From NCBI GenBank assembly GCA_036496265.1, contig DASXLL010000338.1, positions 1 through 64,000 on the forward strand: a stretch of 64,000 nt of DNA, written 5' to 3'. This DNA comes from CAYLLN01 sp036496265 (lineage in GTDB: Bacteria; Planctomycetota; Planctomycetia; Pirellulales; Pirellulaceae). Below the pieces are notes generated by a model. That model was not told where the DNA came from, did no database searches, and saw only the letters and a list, made by a program, of their open reading frames with translations. Positions 8,645-15,937 of the stretch are shown piece after piece (within the stretch, counting starts at the first letter, position 1; every line of letters starts with the position of its first letter). Made by a program: the position numbers and the translations under genes.

Positions 8645-8771
8645 ACACGAAGGGCACAAAGAGCACCAAGAGGAAATGATGGTGGAAGCTGCCAGAGGTG
8701 AATTGAATCGCAGGGATTTTGGCCGCTACTTCTCCTTTGCGCCCTTCGCGTCTTCGTGGTTTTTCCTCTTA
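8643..8771. repeat. CACGAAG/CGCAAAG-word inverted repeat overlapping a start region
   Basis: The left arm (8643-8676: ACGAAGGGCACAAAGAGCAC, then CAAGAGGAAA) and right arm (8729-8771: CTTCTCCTTTGCGCCCTTCG, then CGTCTTCGTGG) are imperfect inverted copies about 50 bases apart. The left arm lies directly before ATG 8676, and the right arm is translated as residues 19-32 of the following gene. The same words recur as a half copy at 6515-6553. Confidence 0.75.
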
Positions 8772-9968
8772 GAATCTCCCGGCTTCAGTGACGAGAAGTT
8801 GCCGAAGGTCGCCGTCATCACCACCGTCTGGCGGCACAACTCCCACGCCGATGTCCTCGCATCCCGGCTCGTGCAAGGCTACACGCTCAACGGCCAAGGC
8901 GAATTCCCCAAGCTCAAGCTCGTCAGCGCCTATGTCGATCAGTTTCCCGAAAACGACATGAGTCGACGGTTGGCGAAAGAACATGGCTTTACGATATACG
9001 ACTCAGTTGCCGATGCCTTAACGCTCGGCGGCGACAAGCTGGCCGTTGATGGAGTGCTACTGATCTGCGAACACGGCGACTACCCGAAAAGCGAAACTGG
9101 CAGCATTCAATACCCAAAACGCAGGCTTTTTGGCGAAATCGTCAACGTCTTCAAACGCAGCAACCGTGTCGTTCCCGTGTTCAGCGACAAGCACCTCGAA
9201 GACGACTGGACCGATATCGCCTGGTTCTACGGCGAGGCCAAACGACTCAAAATTCCGCTCATGGCCGGTTCATCCCTGCCGACGACCTGGCGCATTCCCG
9301 AAGCCGATGCCGAACGCGATCAGCCGTTGAAGGAAATTGTCGCCGTCGGCTACGGCCCTCTCGACGCCTACGGCTTTCACTCGCTGGAAATGGTCCAGTG
9401 CCTCGCGGAACGTCGAAAAGGCGGCGAAACCGGTGTTAAATCAGTCAAATGCCTCACCGGGGACGCCGTCTGGCGCGCCGCCGAGCAAAAGCAATTGGAT
9501 CGCAGTCTCCTCGACGCTGCGGTCAGCCGCTTCCGCGAGAAGCCATTGCCAGCCGGATCAAAAATCAACGACATCGCCAAAAATCCGTCGCTGTTTGTTA
9601 TCGATTACAACGACGGCCTCCGCGCCAGCGTCTTCATGGCCGATCAGTTCGTGCATGGTTTTGCCGCCGCCTGGCAGTACGCCGATGGCCACTCGGATTC
9701 AACATGCTTCTGGCTCCAAGACGGCCGCCCTTACATGCACTTCGCCTATTTGCTCAAAGGCATCGAGCCAATGATGCATTCTAGCCGCCCCACCTGGCCC
9801 GTCGAACGCACTCTGCTCACCAGCGGCCTTCTCGATGCCGCACTTCAATCGCGCCTCCGCGACGGCGCGGTGATCGAAACGCCCTACCTGAACGTCGCCT
9901 ATCATTCCGATTGGGCCTGGCACTCACCCCCTGCGCCCCCCGTAACACGATCGGCCAATGCACAATAA
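8676..9968 (+). CDS. conserved-looking hypothetical protein, possible Tat-exported, repeat-derived N-terminus
   Basis: 430 residues; no family named with confidence. The mature part begins around residue 41 with a Rossmann-like strand (KVAVITTVWRHNSHADVLASR) and contains VDGVLLICEHGDYP, RVVPVFSDKHLEDDW, PLMAGSSLPTTWR and AYGFHSLEMVQCL, so a nucleotide-fold oxidoreductase-like or isomerase-like domain is possible but unproven. The N-terminus reads LNRRDFGRYF followed by a hydrophobic run FSFAPFASSWFFLL. NRRDF is a twin-arginine-like motif, but the hydrophobic run is encoded by the right arm of a repeat hairpin, so export may depend on inserted DNA. ATG 8676 or 8679 could be used; an internal non-ATG start after the repeat cannot be excluded. 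Convergent with the ankyrin gene, no gap. Confidence 0.75.
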   Translation: MMVEAARGELNRRDFGRYFSFAPFASSWFFLLESPGFSDEKLPKVAVITTVWRHNSHADVLASRLVQGYTLNGQGEFPKLKLVSAYVDQFPENDMSRRLAKEHGFTIYDSVADALTLGGDKLAVDGVLLICEHGDYPKSETGSIQYPKRRLFGEIVNVFKRSNRVVPVFSDKHLEDDWTDIAWFYGEAKRLKIPLMAGSSLPTTWRIPEADAERDQPLKEIVAVGYGPLDAYGFHSLEMVQCLAERRKGGETGVKSVKCLTGDAVWRAAEQKQLDRSLLDAAVSRFREKPLPAGSKINDIAKNPSLFVIDYNDGLRASVFMADQFVHGFAAAWQYADGHSDSTCFWLQDGRPYMHFAYLLKGIEPMMHSSRPTWPVERTLLTSGLLDAALQSRLRDGAVIETPYLNVAYHSDWAWHSPPAPPVTRSANAQ

Positions 9969-10493
9969 CTAGCGCTCCGATCGCTTTTTTGGATATTCGT
10001 CTAGCAGTTGGCGAAATGCCGTAATATCCGGACTCGATGCCACGCTGAGGTAGTGGCGGACTGTACCAGCTCCTCCGTCTAGGTCTGGATCGGCATTGGC
10101 GGCCAGAAGTATCTTTGTAACCTCCAGATTGCGCTGCGCCTTAATAACCGAAAGTTTGAGAGGGCTAATATGCTCATCATTTACAGCATCAACTTCGGCT
10201 CCTGCCTCGATCAACAGCCGAACAATTTCGGCATTTTTCGTCCTAACGGCAAAATGCAATGGCGTCCAATGTCGTCGGTCCTGCGCGTTAACATCGACTC
10301 CGAGACGAATCAGGTGCTTAATCACTTGAGGGTTAGGAGGAGCCGTTACCGATACCAATGCCATATGCAGGAGGTTCCATCTATCAGTATCGCTTCTTGT
10401 ATTTACGTCCATCCCTTCAGCAATCAAAGCATCGATCCTCGCACAATCCCCTTTAAGGAGTGCTGCATGTGCGTCCTGGATTACGTCTGACAT
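9969..10493 (-). CDS. ankyrin repeat protein
   Basis: 174 residues with four to five ankyrin repeats. Clear units are DRWNLLHMAL, DRRHWTPLHFAVRTKNAEIVRLLIEAGAEVDAVN (written in parts: TPLHFAVRTKN, IVRLLIEAGAEVDA) and SPLKLSVIKAQRNLEVTKILLAANADPDL. No signal peptide or membrane helix is present, so it is a small cytoplasmic protein-binding module. Solitary ankyrin proteins of this size often act as immunity or adaptor proteins, but no toxin partner is adjacent here: the neighbour is a convergent hypothetical gene whose stop codon abuts this one. Function is therefore open. Confidence 0.85.
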   Translation of the reverse strand: MSDVIQDAHAALLKGDCARIDALIAEGMDVNTRSDTDRWNLLHMALVSVTAPPNPQVIKHLIRLGVDVNAQDRRHWTPLHFAVRTKNAEIVRLLIEAGAEVDAVNDEHISPLKLSVIKAQRNLEVTKILLAANADPDLDGGAGTVRHYLSVASSPDITAFRQLLDEYPKKRSER

Positions 10494-10535
10494 CGCTCAC
10501 CTAGACCGACTGGCCAAAGAACTTTCGCATGTCCT

Positions 10536-11780
10536 TTAGCTCTTTTTCACCGCCGATACCAAAAACGTCGGATTCAGAGCCTCAAAATTCAGCCGCTCGA
10601 GCTGGTCATTCCCGCGAGCCAGATTCACCATCAGCACCTGTGCGTCGCCGGCCTTGGCCATCAGAACCTCGCGGACCGCGGAGATGTTCTCAATGCTGCC
10701 TACATTCGCCACAAGCCGGCCCCCCGCCCTCAGTTGCTCAAAAGCCAACTCCACAATCCGCCGTACCTGTCGCCCCGTGCCCCCGACGAAAACCGCGTCC
10801 GGTGCCGCGAGGCCAGCCCAAGCTTCCGGCGCCTTCCCCAAAATCGGCGTCAAATTCCGCACGCCGAACCGCTCCGCATTGCTCGCGATCAGCGCGTAAT
10901 CCTCCGGATCCATTTCAATCGCATACACTCGGCCGCCGCTCGCGATTTGCGCCGCCTCGATCGCCACCGATCCGCTCCCCGCCCCGACATCCCATACCGT
11001 GCTCGTCGGCCCGATGTCCAGCGTTGCCAGCGCGATCGCACGGACTTCGGAGGGCGTGAGCAGGCCCCGTTTTGGCTGCGACTGCAAAAACTCCTCGTCC
11101 GGATTGCCAAACAGCCGCTTTCCCATCATCGCTGGCGGCCGATCCGGCACTCCCGGCTTGCGCACCAGAATCAGCACATTCAGCGGCGAAAACTCTTGCT
11201 TGGCGATCTCGACCAGTTCTTCATGCGTCACCCGCTCATCGGGCGAGCCCAGGTTCTCGCAAACGTAAGCGGTGAAGTAATCGATTTTTCGATCGAGCAA
11301 AGCCTGAGCCACCGCAGCCGGCGGCGCGGCATCGGTCGTAAACAATCCCACCTTCGCCGCCGTGCGCGCCTTCTCAACCACCAACTCCAACGGCTGCGTC
11401 GCCAAGCTTGTCAAATAAGCGTCATCCCAACTTTCTTTCACGCGCGCGAACGCCAACTGCATGCTGCTCACGTGCGGCGTCACTTCGAACCGGTCTTTCC
11501 CCAATCGGTCGCACAGATATCGGGCCGTGCCGTAAAACAGCGGATCGCCCGCCGTAAGCACGACCACCCGCTTATTCGCCGCCGCTTCAATCTTTTTCAC
11601 AATTGCATCAAGATCGCTGCCGATTTCGAGTTTTTCCGCTTTACTCGCCGCCGCAGCCGTCAATGCATCCTTTGGCCCGACCAGCAGCTCCGCCTGCTGC
11701 ACCAACTGCCGCGCCGTCGTCGTTAATCCTTCGAGACCATCATCGCCAATGCCGACGATGTTGATTTTTGTAGTCGCCAT
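10536..11780 (-). CDS. cobL: bifunctional precorrin/cobalt-precorrin C5,C15-methyltransferase (CbiE-CbiT fusion)
   Basis: 414 residues from ATG 11780; a TTG two codons earlier is unlikely. Residues 1-200 are a tetrapyrrole methylase (CbiE) domain: INIVGIGDDGLEGL at the N-terminus, VVVLTAGDPLFYGTARYL and the SSMQLAF segment. Residues 215-414 are the CbiT decarboxylating C15 methyltransferase with the SAM motif TVWDVGAGSGSVAIEAAQ and FVGGTGRQVRRI. Together they perform C5 and C15 methylation plus decarboxylation of the C12 acetate in corrin ring synthesis. No other cobalamin gene lies in the window, so this pathway is dispersed in the genome. Domain order and length match CobL. Confidence 0.93.
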   Translation of the reverse strand: MATTKINIVGIGDDGLEGLTTTARQLVQQAELLVGPKDALTAAAASKAEKLEIGSDLDAIVKKIEAAANKRVVVLTAGDPLFYGTARYLCDRLGKDRFEVTPHVSSMQLAFARVKESWDDAYLTSLATQPLELVVEKARTAAKVGLFTTDAAPPAAVAQALLDRKIDYFTAYVCENLGSPDERVTHEELVEIAKQEFSPLNVLILVRKPGVPDRPPAMMGKRLFGNPDEEFLQSQPKRGLLTPSEVRAIALATLDIGPTSTVWDVGAGSGSVAIEAAQIASGGRVYAIEMDPEDYALIASNAERFGVRNLTPILGKAPEAWAGLAAPDAVFVGGTGRQVRRIVELAFEQLRAGGRLVANVGSIENISAVREVLMAKAGDAQVLMVNLARGNDQLERLNFEALNPTFLVSAVKKS

Positions 11781-11832
11781 ATTCAAAAAATCCGTTTTCG
11801 ATGAAGAACGCCTGATTGTAGGGAACCCAATG

Positions 11833-11910
11833 CCGAATGACCAAGCACCAACACCGAATAAGCTAACAAAACATTGGTCATTCGGACTTCGTCATTCGTC
11901 ATTTGAACCA
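11833..11910. repeat. AATGACC-word hairpin repeat
   Basis: CCGAATGACCAA (11833-11844) pairs perfectly with TTGGTCATTCGG (11874-11885), and further copies of the word (GTCATTCGTCATTTG) follow. It lies in the 197-base divergent gap between cobL and the dehydrogenase gene. The words are those of the 59072-59141 element, so these are two members of one family. Confidence 0.75.
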
Positions 11911-11977
11911 TCGGTCCGTTGCACCATTCGGAGCGCGCTTGTACAACGGCTGACTCCCCATAAACAAGGTAAAAGCA

Positions 11978-12961
11978 ATGCCTCGCGTCCTCGTCACACC
12001 GGCCATTATCCGCAACATCCCCGGTCCCTATTCCGAAACGCTCACGAAAGGTGGCCTCGAAATTGTCTATCCGCCCAAAGGCTGCGACACAATGCGGCTG
12101 GAGAATCTAATGCCGCTGCTGGAAGGCGTCGATGCCATGTTGGCCAGCGTCGAGAAACTATCACGCGACGTCTTGTCGAAAACGAAGCTGCGAGCCATTG
12201 CCCGCATGGGCGTCGGCTACGACGCGATCGACGTCCCCGCTGCAACTGACCTGGGAATCGCGGTCACAATCACGCCGGGCACGCTCGAACAGTCCGTAGC
12301 CGAGCACACAGTAGCGATGTTGCTGGGAGTTAGTCGAGCGCTCGTCCAGCGAGATAGGGAAGTCCGCGCTGGCACATGGAGTCGCGCCCCCATGCCCCGC
12401 ATCGCTGGCAAAACGATCGGCCTCGTCGGTCTCGGCCGCATCGGCCGCGCCGTCGTGCCCAAGATGCAATGCCTCGGTATGAAAGTTATCGGCTATGACC
12501 CCTTCGCCGACAAAAACTGGGCCGCCAGCGCCAGTGTGACGCTCGTGAGCCTCGAAGACCTCTTCAAAACGGCCGACGTTGTCAGCCTGCACACGACCAC
12601 CACGCCCGAAACGGCCAACATGATCAATGCGAAGACGCTGGCCCTCATGAAGCCGGATGCCATCTTGATCAACACCGGCCGCGGCGCCCTCGTCGATGAA
12701 GACGCTCTCTGCGAAGCCTTGGACCGCGGTCATCTCTTCGGCGCCGGCCTCGACGTCTTCAAAACCGAGCCGCTGCCGCTCGACAGCAAGCTGCTCAAGT
12801 ACGACAACGTCCTCGTCTGCACGCACATGGGCGGCCTCGATCAAGAATCGACCGTCGCCATGGCCAATCTCGCCGCCCAATGCATCGTCGATCTCTACAA
12901 AGGCAACTGGCCCGACGCCTGCGTTGTCAATCGCGACCTGCGCGACAAATACAAGTGGTAG
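11978..12961 (+). CDS. D-isomer specific 2-hydroxyacid dehydrogenase (phosphoglycerate dehydrogenase-like)
   Basis: 327 residues, two-domain family length. The substrate domain includes ARMGVGYDAIDVPAATDLGI, with the conserved Arg/Gly patch, and SVAEHTVAMLLGVSR. The NAD domain has KTIGLVGLGRIGRAV (GxGxxG) and an acidic residue after the second strand in YDPFAD. The catalytic triad region is present: RGALVDEDAL, and His in VCTHMGGLDQE. Such enzymes reduce 2-keto acids; 3-phosphoglycerate, glyoxylate and other substrates are possible, and there is no C-terminal ACT domain as in many SerA proteins. Monocistronic, convergent with the iscA-like gene, with a symmetrical word hairpin between them. 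Confidence 0.92.
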   Translation: MPRVLVTPAIIRNIPGPYSETLTKGGLEIVYPPKGCDTMRLENLMPLLEGVDAMLASVEKLSRDVLSKTKLRAIARMGVGYDAIDVPAATDLGIAVTITPGTLEQSVAEHTVAMLLGVSRALVQRDREVRAGTWSRAPMPRIAGKTIGLVGLGRIGRAVVPKMQCLGMKVIGYDPFADKNWAASASVTLVSLEDLFKTADVVSLHTTTTPETANMINAKTLALMKPDAILINTGRGALVDEDALCEALDRGHLFGAGLDVFKTEPLPLDSKLLKYDNVLVCTHMGGLDQESTVAMANLAAQCIVDLYKGNWPDACVVNRDLRDKYKW

Positions 12962-12967
12962 AAAGAT

Positions 12968-13025
12968 GTGAGTAAGTGAGTACGTGAGTGGTTTTGATTT
13001 CACCACTCACCTACTCACCACTCAC
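12968..13025. terminator. GTGAGT-word hairpin between convergent genes
   Basis: A left arm made of three GTGAGT units (GTGAGTAAGTGAGTACGTGA, then GTGGT) faces its near-perfect reverse complement around an eight-base loop TTTGATTT. It sits in the 69-base space between two convergent stop codons, so a bidirectional terminator role is plausible, although no U-tract follows on either side. Confidence 0.7.
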
Positions 13026-13030
13026 CTGTC

Positions 13031-13366
13031 TTAGAACTGGTAAGAACTACCGCAACCGCAGCTCTTCTTCGCCATCGGCACATCGAGGTGGAAACCCCGC
13101 TGCTCCAGCCCATCGATAAAATCGAGCGTTGCCCCGTCCAGGAACAACTCGCTCTTCTTATCGACGACAATATCTTCGCCGTGGAATTTGTACCGGCTGT
13201 CCTTGGCTTCATCGAATTGGTTGTCAAGAAACAGGCGGTGGCTATGGCCGCTGCACCCCCCGGCCACGATCTTCACACGCAGGAACATTTCATCGCCCGC
13301 GCTCGCGCCTTCTTTGTGGCGTTTCAGTTCGCTGGCGGCTTTCTCAGTGAGGGTAATCGACGACAT
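13031..13366 (-). CDS. A-type iron-sulfur carrier protein (IscA/ErpA/SufA family)
   Basis: 111 residues from ATG 13366; the longer frame upstream has no support. The three cluster-ligating cysteines are present: one in VAGGCSGHSHRL (about residue 36) and the pair in the C-terminal SCGCGSSYQF. The fold signature LFLDGATLDFIDG is also family-typical. It accepts iron-sulfur clusters from a scaffold and delivers them to apoproteins in the cytoplasm. It lies 143 bases downstream of the cysteine desulfurase on the same strand, so the two are probably one operon supplying sulfur and carrying clusters. An IscU-type scaffold is not visible in the window. Confidence 0.93.
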   Translation of the reverse strand: MSSITLTEKAASELKRHKEGASAGDEMFLRVKIVAGGCSGHSHRLFLDNQFDEAKDSRYKFHGEDIVVDKKSELFLDGATLDFIDGLEQRGFHLDVPMAKKSCGCGSSYQF

Positions 13367-13509
13367 AGCTCTTCGGCTCCTCGAATCGTGTTGATTGTTA
13401 TGACTACTAGAAGTATACCGCGCCCATAGCGAACGCCGCGAGGCGTATATTACGCCGCCGAAAGGTCGCCCGCCGGTCGCTGTAAATTCTTTGGCGGCCG
13501 TCAGTTTTG

Positions 13510-14775
13510 TCAAGAAGTGGCTAGGCTGCTTAGCCGCCGCAGTCGGTGGACATTTTCGGCCACCGCAGCCACGGCATAGTCGATTTCCTCTTCCGAATTG
13601 AACCGCCCGATCCCAAACCGCAAGCTCGCCCGCGTCAAATCTTCATTCAGCCCCATCGCCCGCAGCACATGGCTCGGCTCCGGATTCGCGCTCGTACACG
13701 CGCTCCCGCTCGAAACGGCAATCGTTTTCATGCTCATCATCAGCGCCTCGCCGTTCACGAAGGGAAAAGCACAATTGAGATTCCCCGGTAAGCGCGGTTC
13801 CAATACCAACCCGACGCGTAAGCGAGGGCTAACCGCTCGGGTGCCACTGCTGGTTTGCCCAGCGGCGCCTTCCCATTCCGGCCCATTAAGCACAACATCC
13901 GGAATGTCTCGCGTTAGCCCTTCCCACAACCGCTGCCGCAGCTCAACCAACCGTGGAATCTCCGTTCCCATCTCAGCCACGCATAATTCCATCGCCTTAC
14001 CAAACCCCACAATCCCCGGCACATTCAGCGTCCCGCTTCGCAACCCATGCTCCTGCCCGCCACCGTCAATCAGCGGCTCCAGCCGCACCGCCCCGCCACT
14101 GCGCCGCACGAAAAGAGCACCAACACCCTTCGGCCCATAAATCTTGTGTGCCGAAAAGCTCATCAAATCGACGGCCAACTTCCGTACATCAACCGGAATT
14201 TTGCCGACACCTTGTGTCGCATCGCAATGAAAAATCACCCCCCGCTCGCGGCAAATCTTCGCAATCTCCGCAATCGGCTGAATCACCCCAATCTCATTAT
14301 TCGCCAGCATCACGCTAACCAGCAGCGTCTCTTGCTCGATCGCGTCAGCCACCTTCTGCGGATCGAGCCAACCGGCGCGCGAACTTCCATGCTGTTCAAC
14401 TTCGAGCAGCGTCACCTCAAAACCTCGCCGCGCCAGCCGCCGCAGTGGATCGAGCACCGCCTTATGCTCCGTTGCCACGCTGACAATGTGGTTTCCCTTC
14501 CGCCGCGGACGGTCCGCCAAACCGCGAATCGCCAGATTGTTGCTCTCCGTCGCCCCACTCGTGAACACAATCTCGCGCCCCTCCGCACCAATTGCCACCG
14601 CAATCGATTCCCGCGCCCGATCGACGGCCTCCTTCGCCTCCAATCCAAAACTGTGATTGATGCTCCCCGCGTTCCCGAACTGCTCCGTAAAAAACGGCAG
14701 CATCGCCTCCACCACTCGCGGATCAACCCGCGTGGTCGCATGGTTATCAAGATAAATAGGCAATTGGACTGCCAT
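13510..14775 (-). CDS. iscS: cysteine desulfurase, IscS type, with repeat-derived internal insertion
   Basis: 421 residues, about 20-30 longer than typical IscS. All PLP-enzyme landmarks are intact: LPIYLDNHATT at the N-terminus, TSGATESNNLAIRG, the cofactor lysine in SFSAHKIYGPKG (near residue 208) and the persulfide cysteine in SSGSACTSANPEPSHVLRA (near residue 358). It removes sulfur from cysteine for iron-sulfur cluster and thiocofactor synthesis. Residues 303-329, between LNGPEWEG and NLNCAFPFVNGE, have no counterpart in the family. They are encoded by a repeat (13792-13870) also seen outside genes. The insertion keeps the frame and lies in a surface loop before the catalytic cysteine segment. 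The start is ATG 14775, just below a hairpin. Confidence 0.93.
   Translation of the reverse strand: MAVQLPIYLDNHATTRVDPRVVEAMLPFFTEQFGNAGSINHSFGLEAKEAVDRARESIAVAIGAEGREIVFTSGATESNNLAIRGLADRPRRKGNHIVSVATEHKAVLDPLRRLARRGFEVTLLEVEQHGSSRAGWLDPQKVADAIEQETLLVSVMLANNEIGVIQPIAEIAKICRERGVIFHCDATQGVGKIPVDVRKLAVDLMSFSAHKIYGPKGVGALFVRRSGGAVRLEPLIDGGGQEHGLRSGTLNVPGIVGFGKAMELCVAEMGTEIPRLVELRQRLWEGLTRDIPDVVLNGPEWEGAAGQTSSGTRAVSPRLRVGLVLEPRLPGNLNCAFPFVNGEALMMSMKTIAVSSGSACTSANPEPSHVLRAMGLNEDLTRASLRFGIGRFNSEEEIDYAVAAVAENVHRLRRLSSLATS
13792..13870. repeat. AACCCGACGCGTAAGCGAGG composite repeat inside iscS
   Basis: The core AACCCGACGCGTAAGCGAGG (13808-13827) is nearly identical to copies at 15878 and 55348-55410. 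It is followed by a second palindromic piece, CTGCTGGTTTGCCCAGCGG. Here both are read in frame on the minus strand as 27 extra residues of the cysteine desulfurase. The plus strand would encode the peptide NPTRKRG. Confidence 0.85.
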
Positions 14776-14782
14776 AAGGCGA

Positions 14783-14804
14783 GCGGGAGGCGTCAGCCTC
14801 CCGG
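14783..14804. promoter_or_regulatory. hairpin in iscS leader
   Basis: CGGGAGGCGTCAGCCTCCCG is a perfect stem of GGGAGGC around a GTCA loop, seven to eight bases upstream of the iscS ATG on the minus-strand transcript. It would place the ribosome-binding region next to or within a strong stem; no clear Shine-Dalgarno sequence is visible between it and the ATG. It may simply be a compact intergenic repeat. Confidence 0.6.
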
Positions 14805-14943
14805 TAATTCTCCATCACATCCCATTCTACTCATCCACCGTCCCCAATTTCCGGGCAATGCAGCACTCGCTTAGCATGAACTTCTATCTTTTTCTCTGGC
14901 GCACCACGATAATGCCGGCTATCTGATTCCTCGGAGAACTTAA

Positions 14944-15879
14944 ATGCCCAGGTACTGTTTCTCAGCCCTCGTTTTCGCACTTTCGTTCCTTGCCGTTGCC
15001 ACGACCACCGCCGCCGACCGCCTCAAGTTCGACGCGGTTTCCGCCGAGCAAGCCAAACTCGAACAACAGGAGCTCGCGGAAAATAAGGAACAACGCACGC
15101 TAACCGACGCCATGGCCGAATACCGCAAAACGGCCGAAGTCGTCCATTATCAATCCGGCGAGCGCCGCCTCCCCGGCTATTTATATAAGCCGGCAGGGAA
15201 CGGCCCCTTTCCCGCCGTCATGTGGAACCACGGCAGTGAAAAAGATCCTCGGGCCCAGCCCGAACTGGCCCGCTTCTATACGCAACACGGCTTCGTCGTC
15301 TTCATCCCCATTCGCCACGGCCACGGTAACACCGACGGGCCTTACATCGTCGATCTCCAAAAAGAAATTGCCGAAATAGAAACCGACCAAACTAAAGCCC
15401 GTCGCGAGCAAGTCCAACTGCACGACGTCTATAACGCCGACGTCGTCGCCGCCCTCGCCTGGCTCAAAGAACAGTCCTTCGTCGATCCCACCCGCCTCGT
15501 CGTCTCCGGCTGCTCCTACGGCGGCATCCAAACGCTCATCACCGCCGAAAAAGGTCTCGGCGTCAAAGCCTTCCTCCCCTTCGCCCCGGGCGCAATGTCC
15601 TTCGCCAGCGCCCCTCTCCGCGAACGCATGGAGCAATGCGTCAAAAACTGTAAGACCCCAATGCTCCTTCTCCAAGCCCAAAACGACTACAGCACCGGCC
15701 CCTGCGAGCTGCTTGGTCCGCTCTTGAAATCCAAGGGCACGTCCAGCCACAGCACCATCTATCCCGCCTTTGGCCATACCAATCAGCACGGCCACGGTGC
15801 CTTCGCCTGCTGGAGCCTCGGCACAGAACAATGGGGTGCCGAAGCCCTCGCATTCATTGACTCCGCCTTCAAACACTAA
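14944..15879 (+). CDS. secreted alpha/beta hydrolase (dienelactone hydrolase / prolyl oligopeptidase-like)
   Basis: 311 residues with a signal peptide (CFSALVFALSFLAVATTTAA). After a helical region the hydrolase core begins at GYLYKPAGNGPFPAVMWNHGS. The nucleophile elbow is SGCSYGGIQ, the likely acid is the Asp in LLQAQNDYSTGP and the base is His in FGHTNQHGHGAF. Esterase, carboxymethylenebutenolidase-like or peptidase activity is possible; the substrate is unknown, and export suggests scavenging. The stop codon TAA is the first part of an AACCCGACGCGCAAGCGAGG repeat, so the repeat may have set the C-terminus. It is followed on the same strand by an SDR gene 58 bases away. Confidence 0.88.
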   Translation: MPRYCFSALVFALSFLAVATTTAADRLKFDAVSAEQAKLEQQELAENKEQRTLTDAMAEYRKTAEVVHYQSGERRLPGYLYKPAGNGPFPAVMWNHGSEKDPRAQPELARFYTQHGFVVFIPIRHGHGNTDGPYIVDLQKEIAEIETDQTKARREQVQLHDVYNADVVAALAWLKEQSFVDPTRLVVSGCSYGGIQTLITAEKGLGVKAFLPFAPGAMSFASAPLRERMEQCVKNCKTPMLLLQAQNDYSTGPCELLGPLLKSKGTSSHSTIYPAFGHTNQHGHGAFACWSLGTEQWGAEALAFIDSAFKH

Positions 15880-15898
15880 CCCGACGCGCAAGCGAGGA
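15878..15898. repeat. AACCCGACGCGCAAGCGAGG repeat copy
   Basis: This single copy matches the element inside iscS with one base changed, and its first bases overlap the stop codon of the hydrolase gene. It is the same family as 13808-13827 and 55348-55410. Confidence 0.8.
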
Positions 15899-15937
15899 CG
15901 ATCGACTCCATTCTCGCAGTTGTTTTTACGTTCTCGG

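Noticed and set aside
10734..11726. Plus-strand 330-codon ORF over cobL
   Set aside because: Arg-rich antisense frame without structure; cobL is complete on the other strand.
10536..11780. A cobalamin gene cluster
   Set aside because: Only cobL is present; flanking genes are an ankyrin protein and an unrelated dehydrogenase.
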